From NCBI RefSeq assembly GCF_031921685.1, contig NZ_JAPDHU010000002.1, positions 1,054,001 to 1,118,000 on the forward strand: a DNA stretch of 64,000 bases, read 5' to 3'. Source of the DNA: Terripilifer sp031921685. GTDB taxonomy: Bacteria > Pseudomonadota > Alphaproteobacteria > Rhizobiales > Beijerinckiaceae. Position numbers and translations under genes: made by a program. How positions within the stretch are numbered: the first letter of the stretch is position 1; each line of letters opens with the position of its first letter. Below, piece by piece: positions 25,841 to 35,384 of this stretch. The notes under the pieces are model-generated. The model was not told where the DNA came from. It worked only from the letters and a program-made list of their open reading frames with translations, and made no database searches.

Positions 25841-26579
25841 CGTGGCGCCGCCACCATACACCCGGCTCGTTGCGCCCCTTGGGCGCACGATCAAGCCAAG
25901 AATACATGCCCCACACGCCATCAACGCCGCGCGCATAGGCGGAATAGGTGTGATAGACGACCTCGTCCTCCCGCACGAAAGCACTGAGGCCCGGCCGTTC
26001 GCGATGATAGGTCGGCACGTCGACGCCGCACATCGACGCGAACTGGGATTCGGCACCGCCGACATTACGCCAATCCCGTATCCCTTGCCGTCGATAGTTA
26101 TATTCGACACCTTGCCGCTGCTGCTCCTCGGTGAAGGAGACGTCGAAATCGAAGTTGAAACTGGTGTCGGATGAGGAAGCCCAGGGAAACGTCCAGCCCA
26201 TGCGCTGCTTATAGTCTTGCAGCTTGGCGAGCGGCGCCCGCGACACGGCCCAGAGCATCACGTCATGGTTGGCAAGATGCACCGCGATGCCATTGAATCC
26301 GTCGGCGATTGCCGAACAGGATGGGCAACCGGCTTTGTAATCGGGCCCGAACATAAAGTGATAGACGAGCAGTTGCGAGCGGCCCTGGAACAGATCCGCC
26401 AGCGAAGCACTGCCGGCCTCCGTCTCGAAGCGATAATCCTTGTCGAGGCGCACCCATGGCAATTCCTGCCGGCGCCGCGCGAGCTCATCGCCACGACGCG
26501 AAAACTCCTTCTCGGCTTCCAGCAAATCCACCCGCGCTTTCAGCCACTCTTGACGTGTTCCGGTTCTGCGTGTCGTCAT
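25821..26579 (-). CDS. DUF899 thioredoxin-like fold protein
   Basis: 252 residues. The family's order is clear: an N-terminal helical region RQEWLKARVDLLEAEKEFSRR, then PWVRLDKDYRFETEAGSASLADLF, then a thioredoxin-like core with a CPSC pair in KAGCPSCSAIADGFNG near residue 93-96, and a C-terminal YHTYSAYARGVDGVWGMYSWLD. The function is unknown; the CxxC suggests redox activity. Good Shine-Dalgarno AGAGGAG before the ATG. First gene of the DUF899-DUF2182 pair and divergent from the regulator-like gene at 26712. Confidence 0.88.
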   Translation of the reverse strand: MTTRRTGTRQEWLKARVDLLEAEKEFSRRGDELARRRQELPWVRLDKDYRFETEAGSASLADLFQGRSQLLVYHFMFGPDYKAGCPSCSAIADGFNGIAVHLANHDVMLWAVSRAPLAKLQDYKQRMGWTFPWASSSDTSFNFDFDVSFTEEQQRQGVEYNYRRQGIRDWRNVGGAESQFASMCGVDVPTYHRERPGLSAFVREDEVVYHTYSAYARGVDGVWGMYSWLDRAPKGRNEPGVWWRRHDEYASV

Positions 26580-26711
26580 CGCTGTCTCCTCTTGTCAGGA
26601 ACCCTGCTGGCGCTTGAACCAGCATCCTGAAAGGGTGGTAGTCCCGAAGCGGCGACCGGTGGGAGTGACAAGTTTGGCGGGATTTCTGCGACAAGCGGGA
26701 CTGGAACCTGA

Positions 26712-27932
26712 ATGGACTCGCTGATCACGGCGGCGGCACGGGCTCTGGCCGCCGGCGATCCGCTTGGCGCGCTCAAACGCGTGGCGCTGCGCGAGGATGC
26801 CCCAGCTCTGGCACTGCGCGGCATCGCCATGGCGCAACTTGGCGACCTGCCCCGCGCCAAGGCGCTGGTGCGCCGGGCTGCCCGCGCCTTCGGCCAACGC
26901 GAGGCAATGGCCCGCGCCCGCTGCATCGTCGCCGAAGCGGAGATCGCGCTTGCCGCGCGCGATCTCTCCTGGCCGGTCAAGGCGCTCGATAGCGCGCACG
27001 CCACGCTTGAAGCGCATGACGATCCTATTAATGCCGCCCATGCGCGACTGCTGACCCTGCGCCGGCTGCTGCTCCTCGGCCGGCTGGACGAGGCCGAACG
27101 GGCGCTTAAAGATCTCGATCCTAAACCCTTGCAGCCGGCGCTGCGCGCCACCTATGAACTGGTCGCCGCCGGCATCGCCATGCGGCGGCTCAACACCAAA
27201 GCGGCCCGCACCGCCCTCGCCTCCGCCGAACAAGCAACGCGGCGAGCGCATATTCCGGCTTTAACGGCGGAGGTCGAAAGCGCTACGCGCCTGTTGAACG
27301 CGCCCGCTGCGCGATTGATCGCCGATGGCGAGGAACGCCCGCTCCTGCTCGACGATGTCGAAGCGCTCTTTGCCTCAAAAGCCTGTGTCGTCGATGCCTG
27401 CCGCCACGCGGTGCGCAGCGGCGACATCATCGTCTCGCTCGCCACGCGCCCGGTTCTTTTCGCACTTGTGCGCGCTCTGGCCCAAGCCTGGCCGGCGGAT
27501 GTCTCGCGCGATGCACTCGTCGCCCAAGCTTTCCGCGCCAAGGAGGCCGATGAATCGCATCGCGCGCGCCTGCGTGTCGAGATCGGTCGGCTGCGGCGCC
27601 TGCTCAAACCGCTCGCCGATATCAACGCGACGGCAAGCGGTTTCAAATTACAGACACGACGTCACCTGAAGGTCGTCGTCCTGGCGCGGCCCGTCGAGGA
27701 AACCCATGCGGCCGTGCTGGCTTTCCTAGCCGATGGCGAATCCTGGTCGAGCTCCGCGCTTGCCTTGGCGCTCGGCGTCAGCCAGCGCAATGTACAGCGC
27801 GCGCTCGATGCGCTGGCCGCCACCGACAAAGTGCAATTCTTCGGGCGCGGCCGCGCCCGTCGCTGGCTCACGCCGCCTGTGCCCGGTTTCACGACAACCT
27901 TGTTACTCCCAGCCCCACTGCCAGGCGACTAA
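26712..27932 (+). CDS. Helical-repeat protein with C-terminal HTH, putative regulator
   Basis: 406 residues, alanine- and leucine-rich. Residues about 1-185 look like TPR-type alpha-hairpins (AMAQLGDLPRAKALVRRAARAFGQ; LLLLGRLDEAERALKDLDP). Residues about 215-310 resemble a winged-helix regulatory region (DVSRDALVAQAFRAKEADESHRARLRVEIGRLRRLL), and about 335-390 hold a second HTH (SSSALALALGVSQRNVQRALDALAATDKVQFFGRGRARRW). I read it as a DNA-binding regulator, probably controlling the adjacent DUF899-DUF2182 and downstream genes; no experimental family is known to me. Confidence 0.62.
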   Translation: MDSLITAAARALAAGDPLGALKRVALREDAPALALRGIAMAQLGDLPRAKALVRRAARAFGQREAMARARCIVAEAEIALAARDLSWPVKALDSAHATLEAHDDPINAAHARLLTLRRLLLLGRLDEAERALKDLDPKPLQPALRATYELVAAGIAMRRLNTKAARTALASAEQATRRAHIPALTAEVESATRLLNAPAARLIADGEERPLLLDDVEALFASKACVVDACRHAVRSGDIIVSLATRPVLFALVRALAQAWPADVSRDALVAQAFRAKEADESHRARLRVEIGRLRRLLKPLADINATASGFKLQTRRHLKVVVLARPVEETHAAVLAFLADGESWSSSALALALGVSQRNVQRALDALAATDKVQFFGRGRARRWLTPPVPGFTTTLLLPAPLPGD

Positions 27933-28028
27933 AACAGAAACCAGCGAAGGATTGGCCTTCGCCTCATCAACACAAGGGAGCTGGAGCTGATTCCGAAACG
28001 ATTGGATGCAAACAGCCCAGGATCACGC

Positions 28029-28670
28029 ATGAAAAGATCAGCCGCCGAAATCCTCCGCGAATACGGGCCTTTTCCCGGCTTCGACAAAGTGCATGGCGTA
28101 TCGTTCGATGGCCGTCATGTCTGGATCGCCTTGGGCGATGCATTGAACGCACTCGATCCCGACAGTGGCAAGATGGTGCGCACGTTCGCCATTCCAGCCC
28201 ATGCCGGCACCGCATTCGACGGCCGGCATCTGTATCAGATCGCCGAGAGCCACATTCAGAAGGTCGATCCGCAAACCGGCGAAGTGCTTGCCACCATCCC
28301 GGCGCCGGGCGGCGGGAACGACTCCGGCCTCACCTGGGCGGAAGGCTCGCTCTGGGTCGGCCAATATCGCGACCGCAAGATTCATGAGATCGATCCCGAG
28401 ACCGGCGCCATCCGGCGCACAATCGAAACCAGCCGCTTCGTCACTGGCGTCACCTGGGTCGACAGCGAACTCTGGCACGGCACATGGGAGGGCGACGAAT
28501 GCGCGCTATGCCGTATCGATCCCAAAAGTGGCAACATGATCGAGCAGATCGACCTGCCGGAAGGCATAGGCATGTCCGGCCTCGAATCCGACGGCGAGGG
28601 CCGCTTCTTCTGCGGTGGCGGCACCACCGGCAAGGTACGGGTCGTGCGTCGTCCACGTGCCGCGAAATAG
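28029..28670 (+). CDS. Beta-propeller protein (virginiamycin B lyase/glutamine cyclotransferase-like)
   Basis: 213 residues built from repeats of the form GVSFDGRHVWIALG...LNALDPDSGKMVRTF, ...YQIAESHIQKVDPQTGEVLATIPAPG, ...GLTWAEGSLWVGQYRDRKIHEIDPETGAIRRTIE, ...GVTWVDSELWHGTW. These are four-stranded propeller blades with the DP.TG turn. No signal peptide is seen, so cytoplasmic. The function is not evident. ATG 28029 is preferred to a TTG at 28002. It precedes a GFA gene by 13 bases, so they are one unit. Confidence 0.72.
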   Translation: MKRSAAEILREYGPFPGFDKVHGVSFDGRHVWIALGDALNALDPDSGKMVRTFAIPAHAGTAFDGRHLYQIAESHIQKVDPQTGEVLATIPAPGGGNDSGLTWAEGSLWVGQYRDRKIHEIDPETGAIRRTIETSRFVTGVTWVDSELWHGTWEGDECALCRIDPKSGNMIEQIDLPEGIGMSGLESDGEGRFFCGGGTTGKVRVVRRPRAAK

Positions 28671-28683
28671 CCGGGAGGTGGCC

Positions 28684-29097
28684 ATGAACAAAAGCTATTC
28701 CGGCGGCTGCGCCTGCGGCGGGCTGCGCTATGAAACCCGCAGCGAACCGATCTTCCAGAACCACTGCCAATGCCACGATTGCCAGCAACGCAGCGGCACC
28801 GGCCATGGCTCCTATCTGACGTTTCCTGATCGCTCCGGCGTCACCATCACCGGGGAAGCTAAGACCTGGCGGATGACCGCCGACAGCGGCAACGACAAGT
28901 TCCAAGCCTTCTGTCCGACATGCGGCACGCCAGTTTATCTGACCTTCGCCGCCATGCCATTCGTGGCCATCAACGCGGCCAGCCTCGACGACGCAAGCCA
29001 GTTCAAGCCGCAGGCGGTCACCTACGCCGTCAGGGCCCAGGCCTGGGACAGGGTCGATCCCGCTTTGCAGGCTTTCGAACGCATGCCGCAAGGATGA
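28684..29097 (+). CDS. GFA family (DUF636/CENP-V fold) zinc-binding protein, second copy
   Basis: 137 residues. Zinc ligands: GGCACGGLRYET, then CQCHDCQQRSG, then CPTCG. Start ATG 28684 follows the Shine-Dalgarno GGGAGGTGG. This copy has the full CxC...CxxC...CxxC set and resembles the common GFA type more than the copy at 4754. Co-transcribed with the beta-propeller gene. A strong hairpin follows at 29108. Confidence 0.88.
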   Translation: MNKSYSGGCACGGLRYETRSEPIFQNHCQCHDCQQRSGTGHGSYLTFPDRSGVTITGEAKTWRMTADSGNDKFQAFCPTCGTPVYLTFAAMPFVAINAASLDDASQFKPQAVTYAVRAQAWDRVDPALQAFERMPQG

Positions 29098-29107
29098 ATT
29101 GCAAAAC

Positions 29108-29132
29108 GGCGGCGAGACAAAATCTCGCCGCC
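29108..29132 (+). terminator. Terminator-like hairpin
   Basis: Perfect 10-bp arms GGCGGCGAGA / TCTCGCCGCC around CAAAA, ten bases after the GFA stop codon. No T-tract follows, so termination may need Rho. Confidence 0.65.
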
Positions 29133-29438
29133 AAACTCGAGCAATCCGCCTGGGCAGTCACTGGGCAAGCTCCGGACATCCACCAGTCAGCCGACGCACC
29201 AGGATTAACGCGCATTAACCTAACGTCGTAAATACGTGACAATGCCAAAGCAGACCAAGCGCCCTCCTCACAATTAGAACAGCAATCGCAATGGGATATT
29301 AAGGGATTCCGGATCAGATGACGCAGGGGTGCGGCCAATCTCTTGATGTCAGTGTCGCCTTGCTCAGACTTTTGAGACCACCTGGCATGTCAGCCGGAAC
29401 TGCTTGGCTCAACAAAACTCAATAAGCGTGATCCTCGC
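29133..29438. other. Intergenic region before the c-di-GMP protein gene
   Basis: About 306 bases with no convincing gene. It must hold the promoter of the MHYT-GGDEF-EAL gene; I see no palindrome or riboswitch-like fold that I would defend. Confidence 0.4.
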
Positions 29439-31550
29439 ATGATGACTGTTCTTTCATGCATCACCGAAAGCCATAACGTCTGGCTGGTTCTCATTGCCGC
29501 CGCCATCTGCGTCGTCGGCTCCTGGGTGATGATCCGTCTGTTTCACCGCGCGGCCACCTCGAGCGGCAAGCAGAGGCTGGGTTGGCATGTCCTCACCGCC
29601 GTCTCGCTCGGCGCCACCATCTGGTGCACGCATTTCATCGCCATGCTCGGCTTCGATCCGGGCGTGCCCATCGGCTTCGATCCGGTCCTGACGATCGTCT
29701 CCTTGCTCGTCGCCATCATCGGCGGCGCCATCGGCCTCGTAGCCTCCACCAGCAACGTCGTCAGAGCCGCGCCGACTTTGGGCGGCGCCTTCATCGGCCT
29801 CGCCATCGTCGCCATGCACTATACCGGCATGATGGGCTATCGCGTTCAGGGCCTCGTTTCCTGGAACATGCCTTATCTGATCGTGTCCATCGTTCTGTCG
29901 GTCGTCTTCGCCAGCCTGGCACTGCGCGTCGCCATGAATAAGATCACGCCCAGCGGCCAGTTTCTCGCTGCCGGCATTCTGGTGGCCGCCATCGTCAGCC
30001 TGCATTTCACCGCGATGACGGCCTTTCAGGTCTATCCGCTGTTGATCGACGGCGATTATTCCAACCCCGATGCCATGCAGGCGCTGGCGCTCGCCATTGC
30101 CGGCGTCGCCATCGTCATTCTGGGCGCAGGCATCACCAGCTATTTCATCGACGACAGCCTGCGGGCTGAATCCTACGAACGCCTGCGCCAGATGGCCATG
30201 GTCGACAGCCTGACCAACCTGCCCAATCGCGTGAGTTTCAACACGAGGCTCGAACAGGAAATCGAACATATCGACAGCAGCGGCGGCAAACTGGCACTCG
30301 TCGGCATCGACCTCAACCGCTTCAAGGACATCAACGACCAGCGCGGCCACAGCACTGGCGATCAGGTGCTTAAGATTCTCGGCCAGCGGATGAACGAGCT
30401 GTTGCGCGAGGGCGAATTCGTTGCCCGGCTCGGCGGCGATGAATTCGCCGCCGTGCAGCGCATCCGCAACGACGGCACCCTCACCCATTTCCTCGCCCGG
30501 TTGCAGACGGCTCTGTTCGAGGCCATTTCCATTGACGGCTATCAAGTGGTCACCGGTGCCAGCATCGGCGTCGCGCTTTATCCCGACAATGCAGCCAATC
30601 AGGCGGCGCTGATCAACAATGCCGATCTCGCCATGTATCGCGCCAAGGCCGATCTCGGCAAAGTGATCTGCTTCTACGACCAGTCGATGGACGAAACCGC
30701 CCGCGCGCGGCGCGCCCTGGCCGACGATCTGCACAAGGCGATCAAGACCGGCCAACTCAGTCTCCACTACCAGGTGCAGACCTCGATCCCCACTGGCCAG
30801 ATCCTCGGCTTCGAGGCGCTGGCCCGTTGGAAACACCCGAAGCGCGGCGACATTTCGCCGGCCGAATTCATTCCAATCGCCGAGGACAACGGTCTCATCC
30901 TGCAGATCGGCGAGTGGGTGCTGCGCACCGCCTGCACCCAGGCCGCCACCTGGGCCCAGCCTTATAAGATCGCGGTCAACATTTCGCCCGCCCAATTCAC
31001 CCATGCCGATCTGCCGAAACTGGTGGCCGACGTGCTCGCCGAAACCGGCCTAGCACCCGACCGCCTCGAACTGGAGCTGACCGAGTCGACCATCTTCGCC
31101 GACAAGGAGCGCGCACTGCGCATGCTGCACCAGATCAAGGCCCTCGGCGTCGCCATGGCGCTCGACGATTTCGGCACCGGCTATTCTTCCCTCGACACGC
31201 TGCGCACCTTCACCTTCGACAAGATCAAACTCGACCGCTCCTTTGTCAGCGAAGTCGAGTCGAGCCCGCAGGCCCGGGCCATCGTCCGCGCCGTCATGGC
31301 GCTCGGCAAAAGCCTCGACATTTCGGTGCTCGCCGAAGGTATCGAAACCGACGGCCAGCTCGCGCTGCTCTCCAACGAAGGCTGCGATGAAGCACAAGGC
31401 TATCTGCTCGGCCGTCCCGCGCCCCTCGCCGATCTCGTCGCCAAGGGCCAGCTCACGCTGATCACGCCGGAAGCGTTGAAAGAGGTGGCCGCGAAGATGA
31501 AAGCGGCAGATAAAGCCGCCACGAACGTAGCGATCGGCTCGGCGGCTTGA
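29439..31550 (+). CDS. MHYT-GGDEF-EAL cyclic-di-GMP signalling protein
   Basis: 703-residue inner-membrane protein. The N-terminal MHYT sensor (about 1-240) carries three histidine motifs, THFIAML, MHYTGM and LHFTAM, thought to bind a metal and sense O2, CO or NO, and several membrane helices. A diguanylate cyclase domain follows with an intact RLGGDEFAAV (about 330), then a phosphodiesterase domain with GFEALARWKHP (about 457), NISPAQF, the ELTEST region, and ALDDFGTGYSSL. Both domains look catalytically complete. It stands alone. It probably controls attachment or motility through c-di-GMP. Confidence 0.93.
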   Translation: MMTVLSCITESHNVWLVLIAAAICVVGSWVMIRLFHRAATSSGKQRLGWHVLTAVSLGATIWCTHFIAMLGFDPGVPIGFDPVLTIVSLLVAIIGGAIGLVASTSNVVRAAPTLGGAFIGLAIVAMHYTGMMGYRVQGLVSWNMPYLIVSIVLSVVFASLALRVAMNKITPSGQFLAAGILVAAIVSLHFTAMTAFQVYPLLIDGDYSNPDAMQALALAIAGVAIVILGAGITSYFIDDSLRAESYERLRQMAMVDSLTNLPNRVSFNTRLEQEIEHIDSSGGKLALVGIDLNRFKDINDQRGHSTGDQVLKILGQRMNELLREGEFVARLGGDEFAAVQRIRNDGTLTHFLARLQTALFEAISIDGYQVVTGASIGVALYPDNAANQAALINNADLAMYRAKADLGKVICFYDQSMDETARARRALADDLHKAIKTGQLSLHYQVQTSIPTGQILGFEALARWKHPKRGDISPAEFIPIAEDNGLILQIGEWVLRTACTQAATWAQPYKIAVNISPAQFTHADLPKLVADVLAETGLAPDRLELELTESTIFADKERALRMLHQIKALGVAMALDDFGTGYSSLDTLRTFTFDKIKLDRSFVSEVESSPQARAIVRAVMALGKSLDISVLAEGIETDGQLALLSNEGCDEAQGYLLGRPAPLADLVAKGQLTLITPEALKEVAAKMKAADKAATNVAIGSAA

Positions 31551-31583
31551 GACGATCATCCAAACCCGGCGCGTCCTTGACGG

Positions 31584-32453
31584 TCAGCCTGCCAGCCGAT
31601 CGATCAAGGCCAGCATGGTTCGGAAATCCGGCATGGGCGTCGACGAGTCGATGTGCGGCAGGATGCGGTCGCCGATCAGTTGATTGTCCAACTCACCGGA
31701 CGTGCCGAGTGGACCACGGAAACCGTGAATGTTCCAGGCGATCTCCTGGGCCCGAGGGGTCATCAGCGCTTCGATCAAGACTTCGGCCTTCTCGTCCACG
31801 GCGATCAGCGGATGCGCGGAAAAAACGGTCGGCTGCGGGTAGAGGATGACGGGTTTCGCGGGCGCCGTCGCATCGAGCCGCCGCCAGCGTGCGGCATCCT
31901 CCAACACCCATTCGATCAACTGGTTTTCATAGCCGACCACCAAAGGCTGAGCGCCAGGACCGCCGGCGAGGTAATCTTCGAACATCTTGCCCGAAGAACT
32001 CGGTTTATAACCCATGCAGGCGAATATGGTTTCGACTTGGCTTCCGACCTTGCCAAGAGAAGTCAAAGTCGCGACTTCGCCACCCAAGAGATTGGCCGCG
32101 AGGCCGGCGAACATGAAACCGGAATTGGATCGATTGGGATTCGTCGAAAGGAGGCGCGCGCTGCCATAGAGATCGGACACGCCGATGCTCGACCAGCTTT
32201 TGTTCTGGAGAACTGCGTCGAGCAGTTTGGCGAGGTCGAGACGAAAACGGGCTGGGCCATCAGCCTGCGCAAAACCCGCCGAGACCAATCCCTTTGCGAT
32301 TCTATCCCAGGAGTAGACGACAATAGGCGAATTGAGGATCACCTGGTCGCGCGCGATCTTCACGCCGCTGGAACGGGCGAGGTCCACCAGGACCGATGAT
32401 GAAGGCCAGAGAAATTGCGGCTTCTGAGCCAGCAGCGCCGCCTCGCGTGCCAT
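31584..32453 (-). pseudogene. 5'-truncated extracellular solute-binding protein
   Basis: The 289-residue frame is a type 2 periplasmic-binding-like protein: VILNSPIVVYSWDRIAKGLVSAGFA, STNPNRSNSGFMFAGLAANLLGG, GYENQLIEWVLED and PLIAVDEKAEVLIEALMTPRAQEIAW are recognisable. It has no signal peptide or N-terminal strand; the ATG at 32453 falls inside the protein and the frame then runs into an antisense segment of a glycosyl hydrolase gene. The N-terminal part has been lost at a junction near 32440-32465, so this is a gene remnant, unlikely to be exported. Confidence 0.72.
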
Positions 32454-33286
32454 CTCGATACTGCCAGACGATCGAGGCCTTCGAGATCGGCAATGAACTC
32501 GATCTCCATTGCAACAATGCCAACAGCCCGACGAGCGCCGAATGGGCCAAGCATCACTGGCAATGGTTCTTGAGCCCTATGCAGGTACAGACCTTCGTCA
32601 ACGGCTACGGCCCGTTCCTCGCCACGGCGGCCGCCGCTATTCGCAGCGCTTTTCCGCAGGCTCAGATCATTACCTACGGCAATTCCCTGCCCGCCGCGAC
32701 GCCGCTCATCGCGGCGTTGGCGGAGGCGCGCGATGTCAATGGCAAGAGCATCGACTATACCCAATGGGTCGACGGCTATGGCACCCATCTCTATCCCGTG
32801 GCCGACACGACGTTCGACATGATCGCGGACGCCACCGGCATGCTGCGCAACGCCGCCGCGCATTTCCCGCATCTCGACAAAAAAACCTTCTGGATCACCG
32901 AATGGAATCCGTCGAGTTCGAGCTGGTGGAACGGTAAGCGCCGGTACTTTCAATATGACGCGCAGGGCCAGAGCGCCGGCGATCTCAACAAGGCCGACGC
33001 GCGCGGCCGCACGCCAGCCATGAACCGCGCCGGCGCCATCCAAGCCTTCAATCGCGACGTGGTGGCGACACTGCGCACGGCGCAGAAGCCCGTGAACATC
33101 AGCCACGTCTTCTTTTACGCCTACGACAGCGCCGGCCCGTCGCCGAAATGCAGCGGCGTAAAATATAGCTGGGCCAAGAACGGCCAAGCGCTGCAAAACC
33201 TCTGCGTCGACGGTGTGATCGATCCCACAACCGGTGCTCTCCTGGCCGATGTCGCGGCGGCGGTGGCGGGCACCGGCGCGAAATAG
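32450..33286 (+). pseudogene. 5'-truncated glycosyl hydrolase
   Basis: The readable homology begins at TIEAFEIGNELDLHC, which is the acid/base region (N-E) of a clan A (GH39/GH5-like) barrel; the nucleophile is probably the Glu in FWITEWNPSS. The N-terminal half of the barrel and any signal peptide are missing. The frame continues upstream to an ATG at 32396, but those residues are antisense to the solute-binding gene. It lies head to head with the truncated gene at 31584, so one rearrangement removed both 5' ends. The C terminus (SYSWAKNGQ-type, ending AVAGTGAK) appears intact. Confidence 0.72.
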
Positions 33287-33668
33287 AACGCCAGAAGGCA
33301 GCGCCGGTCCGGCTCGATCTCCGCTCCCGAAATGCAGAGGAAATGCGCCTTGCATGGGGTTGTTCCTCAGTTTCGCCCGCCACCCCTCCCCAGCCCCTGC
33401 TGGAGAAGATCATGAGGGTGGCGATCGCCCCGCCGGCGCTTCATGCCGCAGGTTCGTCCTCGCCGAGAAAATACGAAGGAAGGGTGGCGATTTTTTGTTC
33501 TTGATTTGTTCTATTCATTTCTGAGCAGCCAGGGCCCGGCAAGCAGCCCGCCATAGCAGCAACCTGCTCCCCACCCGGCCTCACTGCATCGAGCGGCAGC
33601 TGCACCCGCTCGACGGTCGGCCCCTGCCCGGCAGCCGCCGCCGTTGCCATGACCTACCGAAATTCTTC
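33287..33668. other. Intergenic region without a clear gene
   Basis: 382 bases between the glycosyl hydrolase remnant and the multicopper oxidase gene. A 69-codon minus-strand frame (33650 to 33441) begins 18 bases after the oxidase stop with a weak GGTAGG upstream, but its composition gives no support for coding. I see nothing else. Confidence 0.4.
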
Positions 33669-35327
33669 TCATTCGTAGACTTCGACCGTCTGCATCATGC
33701 CCATCTCCTCATGGTTCATCATGTGGCAATGGACCATGAAGATGCCGGTAAAATCGACAAAGCGCGAGCGCAACACGACCTCGCCACTTTTGCGCTCGAC
33801 GATCACCGTATCGCGCCATTGCGGCACGGCGAGCGGCTTGCCGTTGATCGACACCACTTCGAACGGGTTGGTGTGGATGTGAAAGACATGATCGTCATGC
33901 TCATGCGTATTGACAATCGTCCACTCCTCGACCGCACTGAGCTTGACCCGATGATCGATGCGGCGCGGATCGAACTTCTTGCCATCTATGAAGAATTCGA
34001 ATTCCTGCCAATGGCCGGCGGCATCCGCCTCCGGCGCTGTGGCTGAAAAGGTCACCGTGCGACGGTTGGTGATTTCGGAAGCCTTGATGCTTTCCAACGG
34101 CTGTTTCGGCAAGGCACCCGGCAGTTTCATGGTCATCGGCGCGCCCGAGACCACCACCCGGGCGAGAGACCCCGTCGGCGAAGGATGACCCTGATCGTAA
34201 GGCATGGCCTCCAGCGCATAAGTGCCAGCGGGACCGGCCTGCACCAAAACATCGGCGCGCTGGCCCGGCGCGATCAGCAATTGCTTGAGGGGTTGCACCG
34301 CGCCCAGTTGAATGCCGTCATAAGCGATCACATGCAGGTCGTGCTTTTCCAGATCGAGCAGCATGTCGTCTTGATAGCCCGCGTTGAGAATACGCCAGCG
34401 CTGCACTTCGCCAGGCCGCATGGCAATCGTCGGCCGCCGTTGTCCGTTAATCGCCAGAAAGCGTGTCGCGGTTTCTGGAAACAGCGTCTCGAAATTCTCG
34501 ATCATGCCATGCGCGTCGTGCACCACCTGGGTCATCACCAGCAGGCGTTCTTGGGCCGCCGATATCTCCGGCACATCGGCGAAATCGCCCTCGATGATGA
34601 GAGCGCCAACCATGCCACTCGACATCTGCACATCGGCGCTGCCATGGTGGTGCGGGTGATACCAATAGGTGCCCTTGGTGTGATCCTTCGGCACTTTGAT
34701 TTCGATGTCGTAGCTATAGCCCGGCGCCATAGATCGCATGACATTGTCGGCGATGCCGCTCGGGCTGACATGGCCGCCATGAAAGTGGAAATTGGTGTTG
34801 TTGAACTGATGCGGCCGGCTCATGTCGGCTGGCATCGCATCGCGATTCGGCGGCAAATCGTTGATCAGCTTGATGCGCAAGGTTTCGCCGGGCTTCATGC
34901 GCAAGGTCGGCCCCGGACTGCCGCCCTCATAAGACCTCACATAAAGCCTGACGCCGCCAATGTGCCGATAGGCATAAGCAACGCGCAAGGTCGTGCTCAG
35001 CACCCCATTGACGGAGCGGCGCACCTGCGGCTCAACCAGCGGCTGATCCAAGGTGCGCACCACTGTATCCGCCACCCGGCCCAGCGCCGGCGACATGTCC
35101 ATTTGCCCTCGAGTGCCATGGTCGGCGTGACCGGCGTGTTGCGCACGGGCCACGCCGGCCGTCAGCAACAGTGCACCGGCCCCGACACTGCCCTTGAGCC
35201 ATTGGCGCCGTGACAGCTTATTGATGCGCGCAGCGATGGCGACGGCATCGTATTCGTTCGAATTTCCCAGCACAGCATCCCCCACACCCGATCCCTCATC
35301 CCTATACCGCGCGGGTAAATTCAGCAT
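33669..35327 (-). CDS. Exported multicopper oxidase (CopA/CueO/laccase type)
   Basis: 552 residues with three cupredoxin domains. All four copper motifs are present: NFHFHGGH, TYWYHPHHHG, HDDHVFHIHTNPFEV and MVHCHMMNHEEMGMM with the type 1 Met ligand. A twin-arginine signal SRRQWLKGSVGAGALLLTAGVARA lies about 37 residues in, after an unusually long N-region; the annotated ATG is the only one upstream. Such enzymes oxidise Cu(I), phenols or manganese in the periplasm. It is a lone gene, with no copper chaperone or resistance gene beside it. Confidence 0.93.
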   Translation of the reverse strand: MLNLPARYRDEGSGVGDAVLGNSNEYDAVAIAARINKLSRRQWLKGSVGAGALLLTAGVARAQHAGHADHGTRGQMDMSPALGRVADTVVRTLDQPLVEPQVRRSVNGVLSTTLRVAYAYRHIGGVRLYVRSYEGGSPGPTLRMKPGETLRIKLINDLPPNRDAMPADMSRPHQFNNTNFHFHGGHVSPSGIADNVMRSMAPGYSYDIEIKVPKDHTKGTYWYHPHHHGSADVQMSSGMVGALIIEGDFADVPEISAAQERLLVMTQVVHDAHGMIENFETLFPETATRFLAINGQRRPTIAMRPGEVQRWRILNAGYQDDMLLDLEKHDLHVIAYDGIQLGAVQPLKQLLIAPGQRADVLVQAGPAGTYALEAMPYDQGHPSPTGSLARVVVSGAPMTMKLPGALPKQPLESIKASEITNRRTVTFSATAPEADAAGHWQEFEFFIDGKKFDPRRIDHRVKLSAVEEWTIVNTHEHDDHVFHIHTNPFEVVSINGKPLAVPQWRDTVIVERKSGEVVLRSRFVDFTGIFMVHCHMMNHEEMGMMQTVEVYE

Positions 35328-35384
35328 GAAAGCGGCGGAGAGCCGCCGCCACCGACACCGGAATTCTCGAACGTAACGTGCGCG

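Noticed and set aside
25841..26110. 90-residue N-terminal extension of the DUF2182 protein
   Set aside because: It lies wholly inside the DUF899 gene in another frame and has no membrane or family pattern.
29454..31004. 516-codon open frame antisense to the c-di-GMP gene
   Set aside because: High-GC shadow of the sense gene; the sense frame has complete MHYT, GGDEF and EAL motifs and the antisense product is low-complexity with no family pattern.
33441..33650. 69-codon gene after the multicopper oxidase
   Set aside because: Weak ribosome site, no recognisable pattern and composition like non-coding sequence; left as an open possibility in the intergenic entry.
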